DNA from: Isoptericola halotolerans
GTDB lineage: Bacteria > Actinomycetota > Actinomycetes > Actinomycetales > Cellulomonadaceae
DNA length: 64,000 nucleotides
Assembly (NCBI RefSeq): GCF_013149785.1
Contig: NZ_JABEZU010000003.1
Span: 310,001 to 374,000, forward strand
Reading direction: 5' to 3'
Part shown: positions 7,726-16,627 of the stretch, in pieces
Layout: each line of letters begins with the position of its first letter
Position numbering within the stretch: position 1 is the stretch's first letter
Notes under the pieces: model-generated
Seen by the model: the letters and a program-made list of their open reading frames with translations, nothing else
The model's database searches: none
Told to the model about the DNA's origin: nothing
Made by a program: the position numbers and the translations under genes

Positions 7726-8203
7726 TCCGGCCCGCTCCCTCACGCCGAGGCGTCAGGATCCAGACCGGTCCGGCCCCGGAGGGCCGACCGAAATACTACC
7801 CCAGACCGGGCGGCCTTCGTCCACCCGGTCCGACGGGTGTGGCGGGGGTCACCGAGACCGATGGCCAGCCGGTCGGAGGCGAGCCCGCCGTCGGTCCCGG
7901 TCGCGAGCGGCGAGGCGCCCGTGCCCTCGGTGAAGCGCCTGGGCAGGAGGTCGATGACCGACTTCTGCCGCAGGTCTGAGCCATGCGGCCCGGGAGTACC
8001 GGACGTCGTCGCGCAGCGCACCTGCTCGACCTCACTCATGCGGGCGCCGGCAGGCATAGCCCACCCGGGCAGGCATCCCACCCTCAGGTGGCGCGGATGC
8101 GCGCGGAGTCGTTGACAACCTCGACCGGCCACCCTTACTTTACCGATACACAGCGCCGGGCTGTGGAGCGACTCAAGGATGAGCGACTGTGACCGATCGA
8201 GAG
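7726..8203. other. 478-bp intergenic stretch, no convincing gene
   Basis: The only open frame of note runs on the minus strand from ATG 8039 to 7740 (99 residues, start MSEVEQVRCA). It lacks a ribosome-binding site and any recognisable domain, and its composition is Arg/Gly/Thr-rich as chance frames are here. A promoter-like pair, TTGACA (8112-8117) and TACTTT (8136-8141) with an 18-bp spacer, lies on the plus strand in a locally AT-richer patch. It points into the 3' end of the convergent LacI gene, so what it would transcribe is unclear. Confidence 0.5.
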
Positions 8204-9235
8204 CTAGGCGTGGTCAACCCGACGCGTCGACTCCCTCACGACGAGGCGAGCGGTCGTCACCACCTCGACGGCGTCCTCACCGGACACCGCGTCCTCGATC
8301 CGACCCAGCAGCCGCTCCATGATGTGCGCCGCCATCGACTCGTTGCCCGGATCGATGGTGGTCAGGCGAGGCACCAGGTACTCGCCCTCGACGTCGTTGT
8401 CGAAGCCCACCACCTGCACCTCGTCCGGGACGCGTCGGCCCAGGTCGGCGAGCGCCCGGAGCACTCCCATGGCCGCGGCGTCCGTGAGGACCAGGACACC
8501 GTCGAACGGCACACCTTGGCCGTGCAGCCGCATCACGGCCTCATACCCGTCGGCCGTGGTGAACGGGGCGGCGTCGATCACGAGTCGGTCGTCGACGGCG
8601 AGACCAGCGCGAGCATGCGCCTGGTGGTAGCCGCGGGTACGCAGCGTGGCCATGCTGTCGACACCGCGGTCCGGGCGACCGCCGACCAGCGCGATCCTGC
8701 GTGCCCCGCCCTGGATCAGGTGGGTGACCGCCAGCTCCGCACCGCCGACGTTGTCCATCATGACGTGGTCGAACGGCCCCGCCAGCCGCCGCTCTCCCAG
8801 CAGGACCACCGGGACGCCGATGCCGGCGGCCAGCACGTCGGACGTATCGAGCTGCACCGGGCTGAAGACGATGCCGTCGTAGGGTCGCACGCGATCGGAC
8901 GCGATCGCCAACAGCTCACCCTCGCGGCTGGCACCCGTGCGCTCGACGATCACGTGGTACCCCCGAGCCCTGGCCATCGTGTCGAGCCGCACCGCCAGGT
9001 GCGAGTAGTACGGGCCGTCGAGATGTGGGACCAGCAGACCGATCGCTCCGCTGCGTCCGGCCCGGAAGTGCCGGGCGGCTGCGTTGAGGCGGTAGTCGAG
9101 CCGCTGCACCGCGGCCATCACCCGGGAGCGGGTCTCCTCGCTGGCGCCAGGGCGTCCGTTGATGACGTTCGAGACCGTCATCTTGGACACTCCGGCCTCG
9201 CGGGCCACATCGCTCATCGTCACCACGTCGACCAT
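8204..9235 (-). CDS. LacI-family transcriptional regulator of the adjacent sugar ABC importer
   Basis: A 343-residue regulator. ATG 9235 (MVDVVTMSDVAREAG) is taken as start because it gives the usual few residues before the LacI helix-turn-helix and has a GGAG about 9 bases upstream. The frame is open to 9358 but that part is not LacI-like. The DNA-binding segment is DVAREAGVSKMTVSNVINGRPG (about 8-29 region). The ligand domain fills the rest, with the family motif VQVVGFDNDVEGEYLVPRL in two parts near residue 290. It is divergent from a carbohydrate permease operon with 149 bp between starts, the standard layout for a local repressor whose inducer is the imported sugar. I found no clear palindrome in that gap. 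Confidence 0.92.
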   Translation of the reverse strand: MVDVVTMSDVAREAGVSKMTVSNVINGRPGASEETRSRVMAAVQRLDYRLNAAARHFRAGRSGAIGLLVPHLDGPYYSHLAVRLDTMARARGYHVIVERTGASREGELLAIASDRVRPYDGIVFSPVQLDTSDVLAAGIGVPVVLLGERRLAGPFDHVMMDNVGGAELAVTHLIQGGARRIALVGGRPDRGVDSMATLRTRGYHQAHARAGLAVDDRLVIDAAPFTTADGYEAVMRLHGQGVPFDGVLVLTDAAAMGVLRALADLGRRVPDEVQVVGFDNDVEGEYLVPRLTTIDPGNESMAAHIMERLLGRIEDAVSGEDAVEVVTTARLVVRESTRRVDHA

Positions 9236-9384
9236 GATGCCCGCTCCGTCATCCGAACGTGCGGACGGGTGACCACAGCCCGCGTCGAGAGATCGGACCG
9301 ACTCATCGGCCGGCATCACGGTCGTCAGCGGCAGCGGGTCCGTCCACGTACCGAGCACCTCCCCTCACGAAGGATCAGCATCGT

Positions 9385-10284
9385 ATGAAGAAGGTTCTCT
9401 ACTCCCAGCGTCTCGCGCCCTACTTCTTCATCCTCCCGTTCGTCCTGACCTTGCTCGTCTTCTGGCTCGTTCCGGTCGGCCGATCAGTGGTCATGAGCTT
9501 TCAGGAGGTGCTGTACGGCCAGACGACCTTCATCGGGACCGCCAACTATGAGCGGCTGGGGCGTGACCCGATCTTCTGGAAAGCGGTGTACAACAGCATG
9601 CGCTACATGCTGCTCACGCTGCTCCTCCTGATCCCCATCCCGATGGTGCTCGCGGCGATCGTCAACTCCAAATTGGGCAGCAGCCGCCTGAAGAACATCT
9701 TCAAGGCGTCCCTGTTCGTCCCGGCGCTGACCTCGGTCGTCGTCGCCGGCATCGTGTTCCGGCTCATGTTCTCCGAGACGCCCTCCGGACTGATGAACGA
9801 GGTCGTCGGATTCTTCGGGTTCGGACCCGTGCGGTGGCTGCGCGAAGACCTCACCGGCCTGGTGGCACTCCTCGCCCTCGCTGTCTGGCGGTGGGCCGGC
9901 GTCAACATGATGTACTTCCTCGCCGGGATGCAGGCCATCCCCCACGACTACTACGAGGCGGCATCGCTCGACGGCGCGAGCAAGGTCCAGCAGTTCTTCC
10001 ACGTCACCCTGCCCAACCTCAAGCCGACCATGGTGTACGTCACGACGATCAGCGTGTACGGCGGCCTGGCCATGTTCCTCGAGAGCTTCATGCTGTACGC
10101 CGGCAACAACTCGCCCAACAACCAGGGCCTGACGATCGTCGGCTACCTGTATCGCAAGGGCATCCAGGAGAACGACCTCGGGTTCGCCTCCGCCGTCGGT
10201 GTGGTGCTCCTCGTGCTGATCCTGGCCATCAACCTCACGCAGCTGACCGCGACGGGAACCTTCAAGAAGGAGTCGGTGCGATGA
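9385..10284 (+). CDS. Carbohydrate ABC importer permease (MalF/UgpA type)
   Basis: A 299-residue inner-membrane protein with about six transmembrane helices. ATG 9385 (MKKVLYSQRLAPYFF) follows AAGGATC at about 8 bases. The binding-protein-dependent transport motif is present as EAASLDGASKVQQFFHVTLPNLKP (EAA loop, about residue 190-212), which contacts the ATPase. It forms the transmembrane channel with the next gene, to which it is joined by an ATGA overlap. There is no ATPase gene in the cluster, so a shared MsiK-like ATPase encoded elsewhere probably energises uptake, as is usual in actinobacteria. The imported sugar is not identifiable; the family handles oligosaccharides and sugar alcohols. 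Confidence 0.94.
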   Translation: MKKVLYSQRLAPYFFILPFVLTLLVFWLVPVGRSVVMSFQEVLYGQTTFIGTANYERLGRDPIFWKAVYNSMRYMLLTLLLLIPIPMVLAAIVNSKLGSSRLKNIFKASLFVPALTSVVVAGIVFRLMFSETPSGLMNEVVGFFGFGPVRWLREDLTGLVALLALAVWRWAGVNMMYFLAGMQAIPHDYYEAASLDGASKVQQFFHVTLPNLKPTMVYVTTISVYGGLAMFLESFMLYAGNNSPNNQGLTIVGYLYRKGIQENDLGFASAVGVVLLVLILAINLTQLTATGTFKKESVR

Positions 10285-11174
10285 CACTCCGGACGACCAC
10301 ACCACCCGACGCGACGCAGGGCCGACGCACGGAAGAACCCCGCCTGACCCATCGGCGCGCCTCCCTGATCCAGGCTGCCTTCCTCGTGCTGATCGCGGCC
10401 GTCGCACTGATTCCCCTCCTGGCGATATTCCTGGGCACGTTCCAGGACGGCAACGTGATCATCCGCAACGGGATCTCGTTCTCGGTCGACTTCTCGGAGC
10501 TGAGCCTCGACAACTACGTGATGCTGTTCACGGACTCAGGGCTGTACTTCCGGTGGTTCTGGAACAGCCTGATCATCACCATCGTCCAGGTGGTCGGCAC
10601 CCTGCTCGTGAGCTCTTTCGTCGCCTACGGGTTCGCGATGTACGAGTTCAAGGGGAAGAGGCTCGGCTTCATCCTGGTGCTCATCCTCATGACGGTGCCG
10701 TTCGAGATGCTGATGCTGCCGCTCTACGTCCAGGTCAACAACTTCGGTGCGGCGGACCAGTACTGGATCGTGGTGCTGCCGTTCCTGGCCCAGGCCGTGA
10801 CGATCTTCTTCTTCCGGCAGTACTTCCTCGGCGTGCCGAAGGAAGTCCTCGAGGCAGGTCGTGTGGACGGTGTCACCGAGTTCGGCATCTTCTTCCGACT
10901 CGTGGTGCCGATCGCCAAACCTGCGTTCGCCGCCATGGCGATCCTCAACGGCATGATCACCTGGAACAACTTCCTGTGGCCGCTGCTGGTGCTGCGCTCA
11001 CCCGAGAAGTTCGTCCTGCCGATCGGTCTCAACACCCTCCTGACGCCGCACGGCAACAACTACGAGCTGCTGATCATCGGCGCGTTCTTCTCGCTGATCC
11101 CCATCCTGATCCTCTTCCTGGCGTTCCAGCGGTTCTTCATCGACGGCATGACCGCCGGCGCCGTGAAGGGCTGA
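10281..11174 (+). CDS. Carbohydrate ABC importer permease (MalG/UgpE type)
   Basis: A 297-residue permease with six predicted helices, starting at ATG 10281 in an ATGA overlap with the first permease. The N-terminus of about 35 hydrophilic residues precedes the first helix (QAAFLVLIAAVALIPLLAIF). The EAA loop reads LEAGRVDGVTEFGIFFRLVVP (about 190-210). It is longer at the N-terminus than many MalG proteins but otherwise canonical. It pairs with the upstream permease and receives sugar from the lipoprotein encoded 56 bp downstream. Translational coupling keeps the two channel subunits equimolar. Confidence 0.94.
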   Translation: MTLRTTTPPDATQGRRTEEPRLTHRRASLIQAAFLVLIAAVALIPLLAIFLGTFQDGNVIIRNGISFSVDFSELSLDNYVMLFTDSGLYFRWFWNSLIITIVQVVGTLLVSSFVAYGFAMYEFKGKRLGFILVLILMTVPFEMLMLPLYVQVNNFGAADQYWIVVLPFLAQAVTIFFFRQYFLGVPKEVLEAGRVDGVTEFGIFFRLVVPIAKPAFAAMAILNGMITWNNFLWPLLVLRSPEKFVLPIGLNTLLTPHGNNYELLIIGAFFSLIPILILFLAFQRFFIDGMTAGAVKG

Positions 11175-11230
11175 CACGACCGCTCCCTGGTGGACCTGAC
11201 CGCTGAACCTCTCAAGACAGGAGCAAGACG

Positions 11231-12595
11231 ATGCACATCCGAAAGACCTTGGCCACCACGATGGTGGCGGGCCTGGCCGCCACCGCGCTGGCCGCTTGCG
11301 GCAGCAACGGTGACGGTGGCAGCAGCACGTCGGACGGCGAGGTCATCGAGGGTGCCGAAGCCCCCGAAGGCGCCACCCCGCTCGACATGTGGGTGTTCGC
11401 CGAGCTTCACGCCGCCGTGTACGACGACATGGCAGTCCGGTGGAACGAGGACAACCCTGACCGACCGATCGACCTCAACATCACCGTCTACCCCTACCAG
11501 GACATGCACGACAAGCTCCTGCTCGCCGTGAACTCGGGACAGGGCGTGCCGGACCTGGTCGACATCGAGGTCAACAAGTTCTCCAGCTTCGTCAAGGGTG
11601 ACAACCCGCCGCTCGTCGACCTGACTGCGGCAGCGCAGCCGTACGTCGACGACATCGTGCCGGCACGGCTCGATCTCTACAGCCGTGACGGGCAGATCTA
11701 CGGCTACCCGACGCACGTCGGCGCCTTCGTGGCGTTCTACAACACCGAGCTCCTGGAAGGCGCCGGGATCGACTACACGACGATCGAGACGTGGGACGAC
11801 TTCGCCGCGGCCGGATCCACCTACAGCGAGGAGACGGGCAACGCCTTCAGTGTCGCGAGCACCAGCGTGTTCTTCACGGAGCCGCTGGCGATCGCCCAGC
11901 GCGGTGGCCAGCTCTTCGACGACGGTGGCCTCGGCGGCGTCGACGTGAACAACCCCGAGACCGTGGCCGCGATGCAGATGTTCCAGGACATGAAGGACGC
12001 CGGCGCGCTCTCCACGATCCCCGGAGGAAGCCCCGACTCCGAGGAGGCGTTCGGCGCCATCAACAACGGTGACTACGCGGCCATCGTCTACCCGGCGTGG
12101 TACACCTCCCGCTTCGTCGACTACATGCCTGACCTGGCCGGCAAGATCGCCATCGCCCCCGCACCGCAGACCGAGGGCTCGCCCACCCTGACGATCGGCG
12201 GCGGCGGCACCGGCACCTCGGTCCCGGTCGGCTCGGAGCACGAAGAGCTGGCCACCGACTACCTCGCCTACGCCAAGCTCTCGCTCGACGCCAACATCGC
12301 GGTGTGGGAGGTGCTCGGCTTCGACCCGGTGAACATGACGGTGTGGGAGGACGAGGCGATCACGCACAACCCGGACAACAAGTTCAACGAGTACTTCCAG
12401 ACGAACCTGTTCGACGTGCTGAACTCGGTGCAGGGCGGGATCGGCCACTTCGAGTCGTTCGCCAACGAGGACCTGCCCGCGGTCGACAACTGGTTCCGCA
12501 CAGTCACCCTGAACGAGGTGTACGAGAGCGGTACGCCGGCGCAGGACGCTCTCGATCAGGCACAGAACGACCTGCAGAACGAACTGGGTCAGTAG
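11231..12595 (+). CDS. Sugar-binding lipoprotein of ABC importer (family 1 solute-binding protein)
   Basis: A 454-residue extracellular solute-binding protein. It begins with a lipoprotein signal peptide: MHIRKTL, a hydrophobic run, and a lipobox LAAC with the acylated Cys at residue 22, followed by a Gly/Ser-rich linker. The mature part has the two-lobed binding-protein pattern: MWVFAELHAAVYDDMAVRWN, then DLVDIEVNKFSSFVKG, and a late GGGGTGTSVP/AYAKLSLD region. A GAGCAAG-type Shine-Dalgarno region (CAGGAGCAAG) precedes ATG 11231. Many aromatic and acidic residues fit carbohydrate binding. It completes the permease-permease-lipoprotein operon and is followed by a strong hairpin terminator. 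No glycoside hydrolase is adjacent, so the ligand is open. Confidence 0.93.
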   Translation: MHIRKTLATTMVAGLAATALAACGSNGDGGSSTSDGEVIEGAEAPEGATPLDMWVFAELHAAVYDDMAVRWNEDNPDRPIDLNITVYPYQDMHDKLLLAVNSGQGVPDLVDIEVNKFSSFVKGDNPPLVDLTAAAQPYVDDIVPARLDLYSRDGQIYGYPTHVGAFVAFYNTELLEGAGIDYTTIETWDDFAAAGSTYSEETGNAFSVASTSVFFTEPLAIAQRGGQLFDDGGLGGVDVNNPETVAAMQMFQDMKDAGALSTIPGGSPDSEEAFGAINNGDYAAIVYPAWYTSRFVDYMPDLAGKIAIAPAPQTEGSPTLTIGGGGTGTSVPVGSEHEELATDYLAYAKLSLDANIAVWEVLGFDPVNMTVWEDEAITHNPDNKFNEYFQTNLFDVLNSVQGGIGHFESFANEDLPAVDNWFRTVTLNEVYESGTPAQDALDQAQNDLQNELGQ

Positions 12596-12614
12596 ACCTT
12601 CTGCACCGACCAGC

Positions 12615-12656
12615 GCACGGGCGGAGCGGCCGAGAACGATGCCGCTCCGCCCGTGC
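12615..12656. terminator. Hairpin terminator, 16-bp perfect stem
   Basis: Arms 12615-12630 and 12641-12656 pair perfectly around a 10-base loop, 19 bases after the binding-protein stop and before the end of ribH on the other strand. It is placed to end both convergent transcripts. Confidence 0.85.
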
Positions 12657-12739
12657 CGCACCACCACCGGAGCAGCGTTGGCGCGGGACACGCGGGCCCC
12701 TGCGTGCGGAGCGTCTACCTGGCGCGTGCCGGGGCCCGC

Positions 12740-13234
12740 TCAGGTCGCTCGGCGCGCAGCGACCGGGCGCAGCGACCTCACGACGTGCGCCGTCGCGAGC
12801 GCCGCCGCCGTCGCCTCGTAGCCCTTGTCCTCGTGCGACCCGGCCAGCCCTGCACGGTCCAGCGCCTGCGCCTCGTCGTCGCACGTGAGCAGACCGAACC
12901 CCACGGGGACCGTGTGGTCGAGCGCCACGCGGTTCAGCCCGTCGGTGGCAGCGGCGCAGACGTACTCGAAGTGGGGCGTGCCGCCACGGATCACGACGCC
13001 GAGCGCCACGACGGCGTCGAAGCCGGCCGCCGCCGCGGCCTGGGCGGCCACGGGCAGCTCGAACGACCCCGGCACCCGCAGCACCTCGGGCTCGACCGAG
13101 TGGTCCGCGCAGGCCCGCCGGGCGCCGTCGAGCAGCCCGTCCATCACGGTCTCGTGCCAGGAGGCGGCGATCACGGCCACCCGCAGGTCCGAGCTGTCCA
13201 CGGCGTGCGTGGCCGGTGCTCCCGCCCCGCTCAT
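12740..13234 (-). CDS. ribH: 6,7-dimethyl-8-ribityllumazine synthase
   Basis: A 164-residue enzyme that condenses 5-amino-6-ribitylamino-uracil with 3,4-dihydroxy-2-butanone 4-phosphate, the penultimate step of riboflavin synthesis. Family signatures are present: [44 protein letters not shown] (active-site His) and the C-terminal NKGYE-like motif, here [15 protein letters not shown] 13234 is chosen because it overlaps the ribBA stop by ATGA; another ATG at 13249 would add five residues. It is the last gene of the ribD-ribE-ribBA-ribH operon and is under control of the upstream FMN riboswitch. The C-terminus is Arg/Ala-rich. Confidence 0.96.
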   Translation of the reverse strand: MSGAGAPATHAVDSSDLRVAVIAASWHETVMDGLLDGARRACADHSVEPEVLRVPGSFELPVAAQAAAAAGFDAVVALGVVIRGGTPHFEYVCAAATDGLNRVALDHTVPVGFGLLTCDDEAQALDRAGLAGSHEDKGYEATAAALATAHVVRSLRPVAARRAT

Positions 13235-14595
13235 CGCGCACCCTCGCATGCCGTCGTCATCTCGTTCATGGCTTCTCCTTCAGGTTGGACTCGAGGGTGA
13301 AGGTCGGCCCGCATCGAAGGCTCGACCTGAGGGTCAAGGTCGGGCAGGTCGTGCCCCATGCGGTCACGCTTGGTGCGCAGGTACGCGACATTGTCCGGCA
13401 CGGGGTGGATCGCCAGCGGGACCCTCTCGGTCACCGCCACTCCCCCGGCGCGCAGGCCGTCGACCTTGGCCGGGTTGTTGGTCAGCAGCCGCACGTCGGA
13501 CACGCCGAGATCACGCAGCACGTGCGCGGCGGCGGTGTACTCGCGCGAGTCCACGGGCAGTCCCTGGGCGAGGTTCGCGTCGATGGTGTCGTGCCCGCCG
13601 TCCTGGAGGCTGTAGGCGGTGAGCTTGGCCACCAGACCGATCCCTCGGCCCTCGTGCCCGCGCAGGTAGACCACCACGCCGCGACCGGCCTCCTGGACCG
13701 CCCGCAGCGAGGCGTCGAGCTGGGGCCCGCAGTCGCAGCGCAGCGAGCCGAAGGCGTCGCCGGTGAGGCACTCCGAGTGCACCCGGGTCAGCACCGGGTC
13801 CCCGGCGTCCAGGTCGGCGAGCGACCCGGCCACGAGCGCGACGTGCTCGTCACCGGTGACGCGGTCGCGGTACCCGACCGCCGTGAGCTCGCCGTGCCGG
13901 GTGGGCAGCCGGGTCACCGCGAGGCGGTCCACGAGCGACTCCGTGGCCCGCCGGTAGGCGGCCAGGTCGGCGACGCTGATCAGCTCGAGGCCGTGCTCGG
14001 CCGCGAAGTCGCGCAGGGCGGGCCTGCGCATCATGGTGCCGTCGTCGTGGGTGAGCTCCGCCAGGACCCCGGCGCTCCCCCGGCCCGCCAGGCGAGCCAG
14101 GTCGACGGCGGACTCGGTGTGCCCGCGACGCACCAGCACCCCGCCGTCGTGCGCGCGCAGCGGCAGCACGTGACCGGGCCGCGTCAGTGCGGAGGGGGAC
14201 GCTGTCGGGTCGGCGAGGACCCGCGCGGTCCGCGCCCGGTCCGCACCCGAGATGCCGGTCGAGACGCCCTCGGCGGCGTCGACGGTGACCGTGTACGCGG
14301 TGCGGAAGGCGTCGCGGTTGTCGGTCACCATGAGCGGCAGCGCGAGCCGGTCGAGCGTGGCGCCGTCCGCGGCGACACAGATCAGGCCGCTGGTGTGCCG
14401 CACGGTGAACCCCATGAGCTCGGGGGTCGCGGCCTCGGCGGCGAAGATCAGGTCGCCCTCGTTCTCCCGGTGCTCGTCGTCGACCACGACGACGGCCCGC
14501 CCGGCGGCCACGGCGGCCAGGGCGCGCTCGACCCGCTCCACCAGGTCGACGTCGGCACCCGTCCCGCGCACGACGCCGTTCATGGCGCCCTTCAT
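13231..14595 (-). CDS. ribBA: Bifunctional 3,4-dihydroxy-2-butanone-4-phosphate synthase / GTP cyclohydrolase II
   Basis: A 454-residue fusion supplying both precursors of riboflavin. The N-terminal DHBP synthase domain (about 10-215) has [20 protein letters not shown] (acidic metal site), [10 protein letters not shown] and [16 protein letters not shown]. The C-terminal GTP cyclohydrolase II domain (about 220-415) has [20 protein letters not shown], whose cysteines bind zinc, then [12 protein letters not shown] and NNPAKV. A tail of about 30 residues rich in Asp, Glu and Pro follows. ATG 14595 overlaps the ribE stop by ATGA; a second ATG at 14583 is possible. Coupled to ribE upstream and ribH downstream. 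Confidence 0.96.
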   Translation of the reverse strand: MKGAMNGVVRGTGADVDLVERVERALAAVAAGRAVVVVDDEHRENEGDLIFAAEAATPELMGFTVRHTSGLICVAADGATLDRLALPLMVTDNRDAFRTAYTVTVDAAEGVSTGISGADRARTARVLADPTASPSALTRPGHVLPLRAHDGGVLVRRGHTESAVDLARLAGRGSAGVLAELTHDDGTMMRRPALRDFAAEHGLELISVADLAAYRRATESLVDRLAVTRLPTRHGELTAVGYRDRVTGDEHVALVAGSLADLDAGDPVLTRVHSECLTGDAFGSLRCDCGPQLDASLRAVQEAGRGVVVYLRGHEGRGIGLVAKLTAYSLQDGGHDTIDANLAQGLPVDSREYTAAAHVLRDLGVSDVRLLTNNPAKVDGLRAGGVAVTERVPLAIHPVPDNVAYLRTKRDRMGHDLPDLDPQVEPSMRADLHPRVQPEGEAMNEMTTACEGAR

Positions 14596-15194
14596 GACGT
14601 CGCTCCGGACGTCGCCAGCAGCCGTTCGACGTGCCGGGCCAGCACGTCGGTCTCCAGGTTGACCTGGTCGCCCACCGCCCGGGCCCCCAGGGTGGTCCGG
14701 GCGAGCGTCTCCGGGATGAGGCTCACGGCGAAACGGTCGGCCCCGGCGTCGACGACGGTGAGCGACACGCCGTCCACCGCGATCGACCCCTTGGTGACGA
14801 CATAGCGGGCGAGCTCCGCAGGAAGAGAGATCTCCACGACCTCCCACCGCTCGCCCGGGGTGCGCGACAGCACGGTGCCGACGCCGTCGACGTGCCCCTG
14901 CACGATGTGCCCTCCGAGGCGCCCGGTGACGGGCAGGGCGGGCTCGAGGTTCACGGGGTCACCGGCGACGAGCGCGCCGAGCGAGGTGCGCTTCAGCGTC
15001 TCGGCCATGAGGTCGGCGGTCCACGAGTCGCCGTCGAAGGCCGCGACGGTCAGGCAGCAGCCGTTGACGGCGATCGAGTCGCCCAGCCGCACGCCGTCGA
15101 GCACGTCGGTGGCCGCGACGGTCAGCCGAGCGGCGTCGGTGGTGGACTCCAGCGCTTGTACGGCGCCCAGCTCGGTGACGATTCCGGTGAACAT
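14592..15194 (-). CDS. ribE: Riboflavin synthase alpha subunit
   Basis: A 200-residue enzyme that dismutates two lumazine molecules into riboflavin. It starts with the family hallmark [10 protein letters not shown] and shows the internal duplication of lumazine-binding barrels: [10 protein letters not shown] in the first and [12 protein letters not shown] in the second, each followed by SLIPETL or [24 protein letters not shown] joins the halves. The start overlaps the ribD stop (TGATG arrangement) and the stop overlaps ribBA, so it is translated by coupling. Length and motifs are standard. Confidence 0.97.
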   Translation of the reverse strand: MFTGIVTELGAVQALESTTDAARLTVAATDVLDGVRLGDSIAVNGCCLTVAAFDGDSWTADLMAETLKRTSLGALVAGDPVNLEPALPVTGRLGGHIVQGHVDGVGTVLSRTPGERWEVVEISLPAELARYVVTKGSIAVDGVSLTVVDAGADRFAVSLIPETLARTTLGARAVGDQVNLETDVLARHVERLLATSGATS

Positions 15195-16297
15195 CAGGTC
15201 TCCTTCCGCGGCCGCAGAGTCAGCCGCACGTTCGTCTCGCCGGGCCCGGGGTCACCCGGTCCGTCGACAGGGTCAGGGGTGAGGACGGTGACGTCGACGA
15301 CCTCGAGGCGCACCGCCCCGGTGATGGTGTCGACGCCGAGGTCGCCGACGACGGCCGGGCCGGCACCGAGGAGCACGGGTGCGACATAGGCGACGACCTC
15401 GTCGACGAGGCCCGCGCGCCAGAAGGCGGCGGCGAGCGTGGCACCGCCCTCGAGCAGGACGTGGCGCCGGTCGTGCTCCCACAGGGTCGCCAGCGCCGCA
15501 CGAGGGTCGCGGGTGCGCAGGTGCAGGGAGGCGGCGCCGTCGGGTCCGGTCGTCGCGAGCCGGGCCCCGGTCGGGACGTCCCGCAGCCCCATCACGGCAC
15601 GCAGCGGCTGGGGCCCGCGCAGCGGTGCATCGCGGACCGTGAGCGACGGGTCGTCGGCGGCCACCGTGCCGGTACCCACCAGGACGGTGTCGACCTCGGC
15701 ACGCAGCCGGTGCACGTCCGCGCGGGACGCCGTCGAGGTGATCCATCGTGAGGTGCCGTCGGCTGCGGCGGTCCGCCCGTCGAGCGTCGCGGCGAACTTC
15801 CAGGTCACGAACGGCCTGCCGAGCTCCATCGCCGCCGACCAGACCGGGTTCAGCGCGAGCGCCTCGTCGACGAGGACCCCGCCGACGACGTCGACCCCTG
15901 CGGCGCGGAGCAGCTCACCACCGCCGGTGGCTACCGGGTTGGGGTCGCTCTGGGCGTACACCACGCGGGCGATCCCGGCGTCGAGCAGCGCCTGTGCGCA
16001 CGGACCGGTGCGACCGGTGTGGGCGCACGGCTCGAGGGTGACGACGGCGGTGGCACCGCGCAGCGCGTCCGGACCGACCGCGTCACGCGCGTTCGCCAGG
16101 GCTGCGGCCTCGGCATGGGGCGTCCCGGCGCCGCGGTGGAGACCCTCGGCGATCGTGGCGCCGTCGGCGTCGAGCAGGACGCAGCCGACGCGGGGGTTGG
16201 GCCCGAGGTCGAACCCCTCGGTCGCGGCGAGCACGAGCGCGCGGCGCAGCGCCTCGTGCTCGGCCGGTGTCACGGCCGCCGTGGTGGCGGAAGTCAT
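15194..16297 (-). CDS. ribD: Bifunctional diaminohydroxyphosphoribosylaminopyrimidine deaminase / 5-amino-6-(5-phosphoribosylamino)uracil reductase
   Basis: A 367-residue enzyme carrying out the second and third steps of riboflavin synthesis. The deaminase domain (about 12-150) has the zinc motif HAEAAAL and PCAHTGRTGPC; GLGPNPRVGCV-like sequence (DLGPNPRVGCVLLD) opens it. The reductase domain (about 150-365) starts with PFVTWKFAATLDGRTA and includes LLEGGATLAAAFWRAGLVDE. ATG 16297 is chosen as start; a frame continuing upstream would run into the riboswitch. First gene of the operon, with a leader of about 135 nt between the FMN aptamer and the start that contains short hairpins suited to an expression platform. 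Confidence 0.95.
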   Translation of the reverse strand: MTSATTAAVTPAEHEALRRALVLAATEGFDLGPNPRVGCVLLDADGATIAEGLHRGAGTPHAEAAALANARDAVGPDALRGATAVVTLEPCAHTGRTGPCAQALLDAGIARVVYAQSDPNPVATGGGELLRAAGVDVVGGVLVDEALALNPVWSAAMELGRPFVTWKFAATLDGRTAAADGTSRWITSTASRADVHRLRAEVDTVLVGTGTVAADDPSLTVRDAPLRGPQPLRAVMGLRDVPTGARLATTGPDGAASLHLRTRDPRAALATLWEHDRRHVLLEGGATLAAAFWRAGLVDEVVAYVAPVLLGAGPAVVGDLGVDTITGAVRLEVVDVTVLTPDPVDGPGDPGPGETNVRLTLRPRKET

Positions 16298-16432
16298 GTG
16301 CTGCCCCTGTCGTCCGGTCGCGGACCGCTGGGGCGTGCACGGAGTCGTCGCCGCGCACCGGGCTCGGAGCCGAGGGCTCCGCGACGTGGAGGACTCCACG
16401 CCGGCGGTGAGCGGGCGAAACCGTCGCGTGCG

Positions 16433-16550
16433 TCTTCCCATCCGGACTTTGACCGTCGGTCCAGGAGTTTCACCTGGTCAACCGGTCACTGGCTGTGACC
16501 GGGTCGCGGACTGTTACCGCCGGCTCGGATTTTCACCGACCCCAGAGCAC
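16433..16550 (-). promoter_or_regulatory. FMN riboswitch (RFN element)
   Basis: Read on the minus strand, the leader contains the conserved RFN blocks in order: GGTCGGTGAAAATCCGA, GCCGGCGGTAACAGTCCG, a variable hairpin (CGGTCACAGCCAGTGACCG), CAGGTGAAACTCCTGG, and ACCGACGGTCAAAGTCCGGA ending GATGGGAAGA. These form the multi-stem FMN aptamer. Downstream hairpins, such as a 7-bp stem at 16385-16400, could be the switching platform. FMN binding is expected to reduce expression of ribD-ribE-ribBA-ribH. Confidence 0.97.
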
Positions 16551-16627
16551 GCGAGCTGTTGCTCGTTCGTCCTGCGACGATACCGCACCACGCGGGGCCA
16601 GCGGTGCGAGGCCCGTCACACGACGGC

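Noticed and set aside
7740-8039. Possible 99-residue minus-strand gene
   Set aside because: No ribosome-binding site, no domain, and composition like other chance frames in this high-GC DNA.
8136-8152. LacI-type site TTTACCGATACA
   Set aside because: Only four of six positions are symmetric.
9236-9384. LacI operator between the second LacI gene and the permease
   Set aside because: Several short imperfect repeats were checked (for example TCATCCG...CGGACGGGTGA), but none is a convincing CG-centred palindrome.
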